Source of the DNA: Treponema sp.
Lineage (GTDB): Bacteria; Spirochaetota; Spirochaetia; Treponematales; Breznakiellaceae
Direction: 5' to 3'
Assembly: GCA_031284385.1 (NCBI GenBank)
Contig: JAISZZ010000183.1
Span: 1-5,857, forward strand
DNA length: 5,857 bases
Positions 1 through 5,857 of the stretch are shown piece by piece; the stretch's first letter is position 1; each line of letters opens with the position of its first letter. The notes beneath the pieces were generated by a model. The model worked only from the letters and a program-made list of their open reading frames with translations. It searched no databases and was not told the DNA's origin. The translations under genes were made by a program, and so were the position numbers.

Positions 1-141
1 CGTGAAACGGCGTTCGTTAATTTGGTATTTAAGGCTAATTTGAGTTTGCGGATACTTGAAGATTACGAGCAGATAGCGAAACGTCTTGAATGTGAAAAAC
101 GAAAGCGGGGAATACGGTATCAGATGAGCAATGCTTATTAA
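1..141 (+). CDS. 3' end of an unidentified protein gene (partial)
   Basis: Frame 1 is open from the window edge for 46 codons and stops at TAA 139-141; the start lies upstream of the window. The visible C-terminus begins RETAFVNLVFKANLSLRI and ends IRYQMSNAY. It looks like a charged, mostly helical tail, with a Glu/Lys/Arg-rich stretch (EDYEQIAKRLECEKRKR) and no membrane segment. Amino acid use is plausible for a real soluble protein, and the hairpin repeat begins only 11 bases after the stop, as expected for a 3' end. I do not recognise the family from this fragment, and no function can be assigned without the upstream part. An open frame of this length could also arise by chance. Confidence 0.55.
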   Translation, partial: RETAFVNLVFKANLSLRILEDYEQIAKRLECEKRKRGIRYQMSNAY

Positions 142-152
142 GTTAGTGCGTA

Positions 153-214
153 TGGGTCTGTTTCCCCGCCGCAAAGTTTGCCGCACATATGCGACTTCAG
201 GGCGGGGAGGTTCA
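153..214 (+). repeat. 62-bp GC-armed hairpin repeat, copy 1
   Basis: This block recurs at 2513-2574 with 59 of 62 bases identical; the differences are at 161, 163 and 171. It can fold into a hairpin: outer arms CCCCGCC (164-170) and GGCGGGG (201-207), an inner stem AAGT (174-177) with ACTT (194-197), then CGCA (182-185) with TGCG (190-193) closing a CATA loop. It lies 11 bases after the stop of the upstream gene. No T-run follows the outer arm, so it is not a classical intrinsic terminator. It could be a REP- or MITE-like dispersed element, or an mRNA 3'-end stabiliser. The open frame at 131-376 that runs through it looks spurious. Confidence 0.85.
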
Positions 215-294
215 GTCTGCAATATCTGGTTTAATACCCGGCACAAACTTGTTTGTACGCTTGCCGCGCGGAGGCTCATTGCGGCTTGCTATCA

Positions 295-303
295 TGATAT
301 AAC
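295..303 (+). promoter_or_regulatory. possible extended -10 promoter for the chemoreceptor gene
   Basis: TGATATAAC reads as an extended -10 element: TG, one base, then TATAAC, five of six matches to TATAAT. No good -35 box is seen at the right distance, which extended -10 promoters can tolerate. Transcription would begin near 310 and include both candidate starts of the receptor. A second -10-like hexamer, TATGAT at 335-340, would place the transcript start near 347, leaving only the ATT start at 372. No sigma28-type chemotaxis promoter was recognised. Confidence 0.3.
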
Positions 304-335
304 GGCTTGTAGAAAAACGCTAAAGTCTGCACACT

Positions 336-2450
336 ATGATTGTCAAGAGGACTATCTGGAGGAGGTGGCATATTAAGAAACACGCGTCTTTGGCTTTTCA
401 GATATTAGTATTGTGTCTGAGTTTGGTAATTGTTATCTCGGTAGTTTTTTCAGTCATTTTTATGTCTAACATCAACAAAATTACCGGGGAAAATCTTCGT
501 TCTACAGCGGAGATGACTATGCGGTACATCAATACGGATATACAGTGTGCCCTGACCCCTTTCCTGGATATGGTCAACAACGGCGCGGCGATTTTTGATT
601 CGTTGCCCTCCGTTGAAACAAAACTGGATGTTCTTATACAGACAGTCGCTACTGTTCCGGATGCTTTTGATATGTATTACGGTACAGTGATTTCCCGGCA
701 CGCTCCCGGCGGTTATGTTGTATTTTCCAGCGGGTATGTTCCCGACCCTGATTGGGATGCCCCGGAACGGTCATGGTTCATTGACACCATGGCACATCCA
801 GATACAACAGTGATTACTGAACCCTATGTAGACAGCGATACCAAAAGAATCTGCATTACCGTAGCCCGTACCGTCAGGAACGCGGCGGGGAACATCACCG
901 GCGTTATAGCGGTTGATGTGTTTGCAGATGTATTAAACGGTATCGTATCACAAAGAAAAATAACCGAAGACGGCACTACGGTTCTTATTGACGGCGCTGG
1001 CCGGTATATTGTTCATTCGAATCTTGAATATGTTATGAACAAAAGTATCTTTGATGATATAAACGGCTTGAACAAGGAAGAAATTTTATCCAATAAAATT
1101 TCCGTTTCGTTTGACGGCGACACTTATATTTGCTCCGCGCCGGTGAGTGGAACAGACTGGTTCTTGGTTTCTTCTGGTTCTTTAAATTCTCTCCGCGATG
1201 CCTCTGTCCGCCTGCTCCGGGTTGTTATTATTATCGTAGCGGCTATAGCCGCCGTGTCTAGTTTGGTTGCTCTGGTCTTCAGCCGCTACCTTACAGTGCC
1301 CTTTAAGCAGTTGGTGGCCTCTTTTACAATCATCTCTAAAGGTGATTTAACCGCCGTAACCCCGGATTACGCCTCGCGTGAAGCTTTTGCCTTGTCCGGC
1401 GGATTCAATCAATTTGCAGGCAGTATCAGCGTCCTGATAAAGAAAATCAAGGATTCTTCCCGCAACATAGGCAAAGTAACGGAGGAACTTTCTCTTTCCG
1501 TTACCGATACCCGGAATGTTATCGGCGTTGTCATGGAAGCGATAGATTTCATTCAGAACGATGTGAAAAGGGAGAATGAATCAATCCTCAAAAATGAATC
1601 TTCCGTTACCCATGTGATGACTGAGATTGAAAACCTGAACGAAAAGATTAGGGAACAGGGCGATCAGATCAGCGGGGCATCTTCTGCGATAGAGGAGATG
1701 GTGGCGAATATCCATTCTATCGAAAACAGTACCGTTACCGCCAATAATCATATTCATGAACTGGTTCATTCGTCTTTGGAGGAGAAAAAGCGGCTTTCCG
1801 AGACTGCGGAAGCGACAAAGCTGGTAGAACAAGAATCTCAGGCTCTGGCGGAGATGAACAAGGTTATTTCCGATGTGGCAACCCAGACCAACCTGCTTTC
1901 GATGAACGCTGCAATAGAAGCGGCCCATGCCGGGGAAACTGGTAAGGGGTTCGCAGTGGTGGCACAGGAAATCCGTAAGTTGGCGGAAACCACCGCTCAG
2001 CAGGCAAAGAGTTCCGGAGATGCCTTGCTGTCGGTGCAGAAACGGATCAAGAATATTGCCGAAGCTTCGTCTCATGTGGAACAGTCTTTCGATGTCATGA
2101 TTGATATGATCCGCCAGATCGAGAAAATATCGTCGGATATGAAGTACGCCACCGGGGAACAGGGCATAGGTTCCCAGCAGTTATTGGATTCAATCGCCGT
2201 TCTTCAGTCAATTACCCGTGATGTGAAAGACGGCGCTGCGACAATGAAAACCAGCGCCGCCAGCGCGGTAGAATCCTGTCGCAGTCTTACGAAATTAAGC
2301 CGTAGCGTGGATGATAAAGTGTCCAGGTGCGAAGACGGCGCCAAGTCTCTGAGCGCTAATTCCGAATTGGTGGTTCTTGCGGTGGAACATACCAGAGCAG
2401 GAGTACGAGAACTGGAGGATTCTATCAATCCTTTTAAGGTGAGGGATTAA
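336..2450 (+). CDS. methyl-accepting chemotaxis protein with dCache sensor domain
   Basis: This is a transmembrane chemoreceptor that binds a ligand in the periplasm and controls CheA through CheW. From ATG 336 it has 704 residues. Order: a basic N-terminus; TM1 about 21-43; a periplasmic dCache-type domain about 45-285; TM2 about 294-317; HAMP about 316-368 with the conserved Pro322; then a long coiled-coil signalling domain to about 690. The hairpin tip is unmistakable at 511-549 ([20 protein letters not shown], then [20 protein letters not shown]). In the sensor, W140, R145, W147, F148, Y164, D166 and D194 resemble the amino-acid-binding pattern of dCache receptors. The tail ends INPFKVRD and lacks an NWETF-type CheR tether. 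The start is uncertain: ATG 336 has no ribosome binding site, whereas ATT 372 has an excellent one and would give a protein beginning (M)KKHASLAF, typical of receptors. It has its own gaps on both sides, so it is probably monocistronic. The family call is certain; the ligand is inferred. Confidence 0.95.
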   Translation: MIVKRTIWRRWHIKKHASLAFQILVLCLSLVIVISVVFSVIFMSNINKITGENLRSTAEMTMRYINTDIQCALTPFLDMVNNGAAIFDSLPSVETKLDVLIQTVATVPDAFDMYYGTVISRHAPGGYVVFSSGYVPDPDWDAPERSWFIDTMAHPDTTVITEPYVDSDTKRICITVARTVRNAAGNITGVIAVDVFADVLNGIVSQRKITEDGTTVLIDGAGRYIVHSNLEYVMNKSIFDDINGLNKEEILSNKISVSFDGDTYICSAPVSGTDWFLVSSGSLNSLRDASVRLLRVVIIIVAAIAAVSSLVALVFSRYLTVPFKQLVASFTIISKGDLTAVTPDYASREAFALSGGFNQFAGSISVLIKKIKDSSRNIGKVTEELSLSVTDTRNVIGVVMEAIDFIQNDVKRENESILKNESSVTHVMTEIENLNEKIREQGDQISGASSAIEEMVANIHSIENSTVTANNHIHELVHSSLEEKKRLSETAEATKLVEQESQALAEMNKVISDVATQTNLLSMNAAIEAAHAGETGKGFAVVAQEIRKLAETTAQQAKSSGDALLSVQKRIKNIAEASSHVEQSFDVMIDMIRQIEKISSDMKYATGEQGIGSQQLLDSIAVLQSITRDVKDGAATMKTSAASAVESCRSLTKLSRSVDDKVSRCEDGAKSLSANSELVVLAVEHTRAGVRELEDSINPFKVRD
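358..368 (+). promoter_or_regulatory. very strong Shine-Dalgarno sequence in front of an ATT codon
   Basis: GGAGGAGGTGG is close to a perfect anti-16S match. It lies inside the first codons of the reading frame opened by ATG 336 (codons 8-11), where it would serve no purpose. Six bases after its GGAGG core (361-365) is the in-frame codon ATT 372-374, followed by AAG AAA. The next conventional in-frame candidate, TTG at 390, is about 24 bases away, too far. The site therefore argues for initiation at ATT. Confidence 0.55.
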
Positions 2451-2512
2451 TCCGGTTTTCCCGTTTCTTACGCCACTACAGTTAAAATGGGACTTAATGG
2501 ATTTATTCGCAG

Positions 2513-2574
2513 TGGGTCTGCTCCCCCGCCCCAAAGTTTGCCGCACATATGCGACTTCAGGGCGGGGAGGTTCA
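2513..2574 (+). repeat. 62-bp GC-armed hairpin repeat, copy 2
   Basis: Second copy of the element at 153-214, in the same orientation, starting 62 bases after the receptor stop codon. Here the outer arm is longer: CCCCGCCC (2524-2531) pairs perfectly with GGGCGGGG (2560-2567), because position 2531 is C where copy 1 has G. The inner stems AAGT (2534-2537)/ACTT (2554-2557) and CGCA (2542-2545)/TGCG (2550-2553) and the CATA loop are unchanged. No T-run follows. It may still act as a transcript 3' end or roadblock between the receptor gene and nadE. Similarity to copy 1 stops sharply after GGTTCA. Confidence 0.85.
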
Positions 2575-2626
2575 TTCATAATCAGTGTAATCTGCGGACA
2601 AATTCGCGGACTAGAGTTATAACAGG

Positions 2627-2655
2627 TTGAATTTGACGCTTGCCTCGAATATACT
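2627..2655 (+). promoter_or_regulatory. sigma70-type promoter for nadE-flhF, nearly leaderless
   Basis: TTGAAT (2627-2632) and TATACT (2650-2655) are separated by exactly 17 bases and each is close to consensus. Initiation about seven bases after the -10 box would fall at 2661-2663, only two to four bases before the nadE ATG at 2665. A TTGACG at 2633-2638 is a better -35 box by sequence, but its spacing to this -10 box is only 11 bases. The promoter lies after the second hairpin repeat and would start an operon of nadE and flhF. Confidence 0.5.
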
Positions 2656-2664
2656 AATAGAGTT

Positions 2665-4440
2665 ATGCGTATCTCCGCAGCACAAATAAACTCAACTATC
2701 GGCGATTTTTCTGGTAACCGCGAAAAAGTTATCGCTTACGCGAGAAAGGCGCGGGACGAGCATGGCTCGGAATTCGCGTTGTTCCCGGAACTGGCGTTAT
2801 GTGGTTATCCGCCCATGGATCTGCTCGACCAGGATTGTTTTGTTGAGCAAAACATCAGGTCGCTGCGGTTATTACAGCGGGAAATACCCGCCGGCATCGC
2901 GGTTGGCGTGGGTTATGTGAACCGCAATCCAACGCTGCGCGGTAAGGCTCTTGTAAACTCTTTCGGCATTATTCTCGACGGGGAGCTTGTTTTTGAACAG
3001 GTAAAAACGTTGCTGCCCACCTATGATGTGTTTGACGAGGCGCGCAACTTTGAGCCTGCCCGCAGTTGGCCATGCTTCGAATACAAGGATGAGCGCGTGG
3101 GTATCGCTATATGCGAGGATGTATGGCGGGAAACGGAAACGCCCGGCACGAAGTATGCTGAAGATCCGGTGCGCCGCCTTATGGACCGTGGCATAACCCT
3201 GCTGGCGGTGCCGTCCGCTTCCCCGTACTACGCGGGCAAACATCGCGCCCGGCTTGAACTAGCGGAAAGAATAGGGCGGCGCGGCGGCATCCCCATTGTC
3301 TACATAAACGCGGTCGGCGCAAACGATTCAATCATTTTTGATGGCCGCTCATTCTTCATGGACGCAGATACAAAGATAAAAACCGCTTCGCCTTTTGCGG
3401 AGGATATTATAACAATGGAGGCGGGGCAGGCCGCCGGCGGGGAAACGGCTCACCGCCGCGAAACTTCAAACTGTCCGCCGTCTCAAGGCAGAAAACGCGA
3501 GGGAGAAACTGTTCACGACGGAGAAGGTTTTCCCATCGGTAAAATAACGGACATACCGGTTGACGAGCTTGATACGCTGGAAGAAGCGCTCGTGATGGGG
3601 ATAGCCGAGTATATGCGGAAATGCGGATTTTCCCGCGCTCATCTGGGGCTTTCAGGCGGGATAGATTCGGCTCTTGTCGCGTATTTGGCGGCGCGGGCTG
3701 TCGGGGCGGGTAATGTCGTAACTATAAGTATGCCTTCCCGCTTCTCGTCTCAGGGTTCGCGGGACGATGCGGCGGAATTGGCGGCAAATTTGGGCTGCCG
3801 CTGCGAAACTTTGCCGATAGAACCGGTATTTGCCGCGTTTTTATCGAGTTTGGAAGGGCTTTTTGAAGGCCGCCCCTTCGATATTGCCGAAGAAAACCTG
3901 CAAGCCCGTATTCGCGGGAGCCTTTTGATGGCTTTTTCTAATAAATGGCAATCCATGTTGCTTTCAACAGGCAATAAAAGCGAGCTTGCGATGGGTTACT
4001 GTACGCTTTATGGTGATATGAACGGCGCTTTATCCCCAATCGGCGATCTTTTTAAGACGGAAGTGTTTGCGCTTTGCCATAGAATCAACGAAAAATCGCT
4101 TGCGGCGCGGGGAAAGACGGTGATTCCGCAGGCGATTCTTGACAAACCGCCATCCGCCGAACTGCGCCCCAATCAGAAGGACGAGGACAGCCTGCCGCCT
4201 TACAATGAACTTGACGAAATACTCAAACTGTACCTGTTTAACAATTTGAGCGCCGATGAGATAGGGAAACGGGGAAAAGACAGGGAATTGGCCGCTTCAA
4301 TAATCAAGACTGTCGCACGTGCGGAATTCAAGCGCCGGCAGTCGCCGCCCGTGCTGAAAATCTCGCCGCGCGCCTTCGGTATGGGACGCCGTATGCCGAT
4401 TGCCCGCGCTCTTTACGAGAATTCATATTTACCGGAGTAG
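2665..4440 (+). CDS. nadE: glutamine-dependent NAD+ synthetase
   Basis: This cytoplasmic two-domain enzyme makes NAD+ from nicotinic acid adenine dinucleotide, ATP and glutamine, the last step of NAD+ synthesis. The N-terminal nitrilase-type glutaminase domain (about 1-250) shows its Glu-Lys-Cys triad: E42 in FPELALCGYP, K114 in QVKTLLP and C150 in AICEDVW. Ammonia then passes to the synthetase domain (about 300-591), which has the pyrophosphatase loop SGGIDS at 330-335, the NLQARIRG block at 411-418, STGNKSELAMGYCTLYGD at 434-451 and PPSAELRP at 495-502. The length, 591 residues, fits the shorter bacterial form. Residues about 253-290 form a hydrophilic Gly/Glu/Arg-rich linker without an obvious fold. 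The start is fixed by the canonical opening MRISAAQINSTIGDFSGN, yet there is no ribosome binding site before it. It is followed two bases later by flhF. All key residues are present. Confidence 0.97.
   Translation: MRISAAQINSTIGDFSGNREKVIAYARKARDEHGSEFALFPELALCGYPPMDLLDQDCFVEQNIRSLRLLQREIPAGIAVGVGYVNRNPTLRGKALVNSFGIILDGELVFEQVKTLLPTYDVFDEARNFEPARSWPCFEYKDERVGIAICEDVWRETETPGTKYAEDPVRRLMDRGITLLAVPSASPYYAGKHRARLELAERIGRRGGIPIVYINAVGANDSIIFDGRSFFMDADTKIKTASPFAEDIITMEAGQAAGGETAHRRETSNCPPSQGRKREGETVHDGEGFPIGKITDIPVDELDTLEEALVMGIAEYMRKCGFSRAHLGLSGGIDSALVAYLAARAVGAGNVVTISMPSRFSSQGSRDDAAELAANLGCRCETLPIEPVFAAFLSSLEGLFEGRPFDIAEENLQARIRGSLLMAFSNKWQSMLLSTGNKSELAMGYCTLYGDMNGALSPIGDLFKTEVFALCHRINEKSLAARGKTVIPQAILDKPPSAELRPNQKDEDSLPPYNELDEILKLYLFNNLSADEIGKRGKDRELAASIIKTVARAEFKRRQSPPVLKISPRAFGMGRRMPIARALYENSYLPE
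4434..4437 (+). promoter_or_regulatory. ribosome binding site of flhF inside the end of nadE
   Basis: GGAG lies within the last codons of nadE (ACC GGA GTA G), five bases before the flhF ATG. With only two bases between stop and start, ribosomes finishing nadE can pass directly to flhF. The two proteins are therefore probably translationally coupled. Confidence 0.7.
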
Positions 4441-4442
4441 AT

Positions 4443-5702
4443 ATGACGACAGAAACTTACACTGTGCAAGCGCCTACACTCGCCGAATGTCAGGCCATCA
4501 TGCGGGAACGTTATGGGGAACGCGCCTATATTTATCAGCATAAATGGGTCAGAAGCGGCGGTTTTCTTGGTCTTTTTTCAAAAGAAAATGTGATAGCTTC
4601 AGTTATTGTTCCCACTCCAAAAACGCCGGACCTTTCAAAATATGCGGCAAGTATATTCAAAAAAAACGCCGGATTGTCCAGCGGCACGGACGGGGAGGTG
4701 GAAAAGGAAAAAATCCTTTCCGCTGCCGCAGAAATACGGGGAATAGATCCGAATTTGCAGGCGATACTGACCCAAGTTAAACTGCTTAGCGATAAAATTG
4801 ATACAAAACTGACGTCACCGCCACCGCCGTCCACCCATAGCGCCGCTTCCGGCGGGCATGAAACTTTTGAAAAAATAAGCGAGGCGCTGGAACAGAACGA
4901 TTTCAGCCGGTATTTTAGACGAGAAGTGATCGAACACTTTCGCAAAGAACTCCCCATCGAGGCGCTAGACGATTACGAAGAGGTTCAACAGAAAGTTTTG
5001 GAGTGGATAGGGGATCGTGTAAAAATATATGATGACAAGGGACCGTACAAGCGTCCGCGAATCATAGTGCTAGTGGGGCCTACAGGCGTCGGAAAAACAA
5101 CAACCATCTGCAAACTCGCCGCGGGTTTCATGTATTACCCTGCGGACGGCGAGGAGAGTCAGAAAGTGAGTCTCATCACAATAGACCGTTTCCGAATCGC
5201 GGCGGACAAGCAGTTGAAGGAGCTGGCGAGTTGTCTGGCGGCTGATTTTGTCGCGGTTGACGATGATGACCTGTTGAAAAAAGAAATAGCGTTACGCGCC
5301 GATTCGTTTGACACAATTTTTGTCGATACCATAGGGCGGAGTCCCGGCGCTTCCGTAGAACTCGCGGAGATGAAAAAGATGCTCGAAGTTTGCGGCCCGG
5401 GCGCGGAGGTATACCTGACATTTGCCGCGGCTACAAAAACTTCCAGCATAATCGAAATAATGCGGCAGTTTGAGCCCTTTGGTTACAAGGCGGTAATCGT
5501 AACAAAACTTGACGAAACAAAACATCTTGGAAATGTACTGTCGGCGCTTGCCGAATATGGCAAGCCGCTTGCATACTTGACTGACGGACAACCAACAGTC
5601 CCCAGCTATATTCACAAGGCGAACATAATCCAATTGCTGACCAATCTGGAAAATTTTACACTCGATCGCGAGCGCATCGAAGCGCACTTTATCTACGGGT
5701 AG
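4443..5702 (+). CDS. flhF: flagellar biosynthesis GTPase FlhF (SRP family)
   Basis: FlhF is an SRP/FtsY-like GTPase that dimerises with GTP at the membrane and sets flagellar position and number, normally balanced by FlhG; in spirochaetes the flagella are periplasmic and start near the cell poles. The 419 residues show the usual order. A basic N-terminal domain (about 1-58, YTVQAPTLAECQAIMRERYG onward) is followed by a low-complexity linker with a Pro run (SPPPPS, 125-130), a helical N domain (about 140-195) and the G domain (about 205-400). G1 is GPTGVGKT 212-219, G2 is DRFRIAADKQLK 248-259, G3 is DTIGR 295-299, G4 is TKLD 354-357, and the closing loop is LTDGQPTVP 379-387. Departures from the common forms are DTIGR for DTAGR and DRFRIAADKQ for DTYRIAAVEQ. 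The start is fixed by the GGAG site and the close link to nadE. The next 155 bases hold no flhG. Confidence 0.95.
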   Translation: MTTETYTVQAPTLAECQAIMRERYGERAYIYQHKWVRSGGFLGLFSKENVIASVIVPTPKTPDLSKYAASIFKKNAGLSSGTDGEVEKEKILSAAAEIRGIDPNLQAILTQVKLLSDKIDTKLTSPPPPSTHSAASGGHETFEKISEALEQNDFSRYFRREVIEHFRKELPIEALDDYEEVQQKVLEWIGDRVKIYDDKGPYKRPRIIVLVGPTGVGKTTTICKLAAGFMYYPADGEESQKVSLITIDRFRIAADKQLKELASCLAADFVAVDDDDLLKKEIALRADSFDTIFVDTIGRSPGASVELAEMKKMLEVCGPGAEVYLTFAAATKTSSIIEIMRQFEPFGYKAVIVTKLDETKHLGNVLSALAEYGKPLAYLTDGQPTVPSYIHKANIIQLLTNLENFTLDRERIEAHFIYG

Positions 5703-5708
5703 CCTCAG

Positions 5709-5825
5709 CCCCTCTGGAATGGGTCCGCGAATCGCACAGTAGACGGGAAATCCTTAAAGTCAATGAGGGGGGACGATTTCCATACTCGTTGCGGCACACA
5801 GTCACCCTTATCGTCCGTCCCCCCT
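5709..5825. other. structured intergenic element with overlapping inverted repeats
   Basis: Three perfect inverted repeats overlap here. CCCCTC (5709-5714) pairs with GAGGGG (5765-5770), GGAAATC (5746-5752) with GATTTCC (5775-5781), and AGGGGGGACG (5766-5775) with CGTCCCCCCT (5816-5825). The last arms can also shift register, GGACGAT (5771-5777) with ATCGTCC (5810-5816). These pairings cannot all form at once, because the G-run at 5765-5775 is shared. An ATG at 5763 opens a frame to the window edge (MRGDDFHTRCG onward, rich in Ser, Pro and Arg), but it has no ribosome binding site and does not resemble FlhG, so no gene is called. Possible roles are a 3' end for the nadE-flhF transcript, a dispersed repeat, or an RNA switch; the sequence does not decide. 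Confidence 0.5.
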
Positions 5826-5857
5826 GTCTCCAGCCGCCGCTTACGCGCCGTCTTCCG

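Noticed and set aside
320..345. Sigma28 (FliA) chemotaxis promoter beginning at CTAAAG
   Set aside because: The TAAAG half is present, but no GCCGATAA-like half follows at the right distance.
131..376. Open frame of 81 codons on the + strand before the chemoreceptor
   Set aside because: It runs through the hairpin repeat and non-coding gap, has Cys/Arg-rich random-looking composition and no ribosome binding site, and its first codons overlap the end of the partial upstream gene in another frame.
1581..2075. Long - strand open frame of 164 codons inside the chemoreceptor
   Set aside because: It lies fully opposite the conserved signalling domain. Its composition reflects the complement of that coding sequence, and no domain is recognisable.
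153..2574. CRISPR array or composite transposon formed by the two repeats
   Set aside because: There are only two copies 2.3 kb apart, no spacer-length periodicity and no transposase gene between them.
2295..2579. Open frame on the - strand over the end of the chemoreceptor and the second repeat
   Set aside because: It is antisense to a certain gene for about half its length and starts inside the hairpin repeat. Its N-terminal peptide is simply the translated repeat.
2513..2580. Intrinsic terminator of the chemoreceptor gene
   Set aside because: The hairpin is strong but no T-run follows it (the next bases are AGGTTCATTCAT), and the same unit occurs elsewhere as a repeat. It is therefore listed as a repeat rather than a terminator.
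4535..4957. - strand open frame of 140 codons opposite the first part of flhF
   Set aside because: It is antisense to the FlhF N-terminal region and linker, with Ser-rich shadow composition and no supporting start context.
5763..5857. Start of a further protein gene (ATG 5763) running off the window
   Set aside because: There is no ribosome binding site, the ATG lies within the inverted repeats, and the short Ser/Pro/Arg-rich translation resembles translated repeat DNA rather than FlhG or another known protein.

Overview
The window reads as chromosomal DNA of a spirochaete, most likely a Treponema-like species. This is an inference from three things: an FlhF flagellar GTPase whose G3 motif is DTIGR rather than the usual DTAGR, a dCache chemoreceptor, and short GC-rich hairpin repeats in the intergenic gaps. 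No rRNA or other taxonomic marker is present, so the genus is only suggested. All genes lie on the + strand, and no convincing gene was found on the - strand.

Layout. Positions 1-141 hold the last 46 codons of an unidentified gene. The gap 142-335 carries the first copy of a 62-bp hairpin repeat and a possible extended -10 promoter. Next comes a long methyl-accepting chemotaxis protein (336-2450, or 372-2450 if it starts at an ATT codon behind a very strong ribosome binding site). The gap 2451-2664 contains the second repeat copy (59/62 identical, same orientation) and a well-spaced sigma70-type promoter. That promoter sits so close to the next ATG that its transcript would be almost leaderless. 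It drives nadE, the glutamine-dependent NAD+ synthetase (2665-4440). Two bases later flhF begins (4443-5702), with its ribosome binding site inside the end of nadE. The last 155 bases hold no recognised gene, but they contain several overlapping inverted repeats that look like a structured element.

How the genes fit together. The chemoreceptor and FlhF both serve motility: one senses a ligand in the periplasm and signals to CheA/CheW, the other directs the placement and number of flagella. NadE is a housekeeping enzyme and appears to be co-transcribed and translationally coupled with flhF. FlhG, the usual partner of FlhF, does not follow directly.

Most worth checking: the repeat pair flanking the receptor gene, the possible ATT start of the receptor, the near-leaderless nadE promoter, and the structured sequence after flhF. 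No wholly new multi-gene system is visible.
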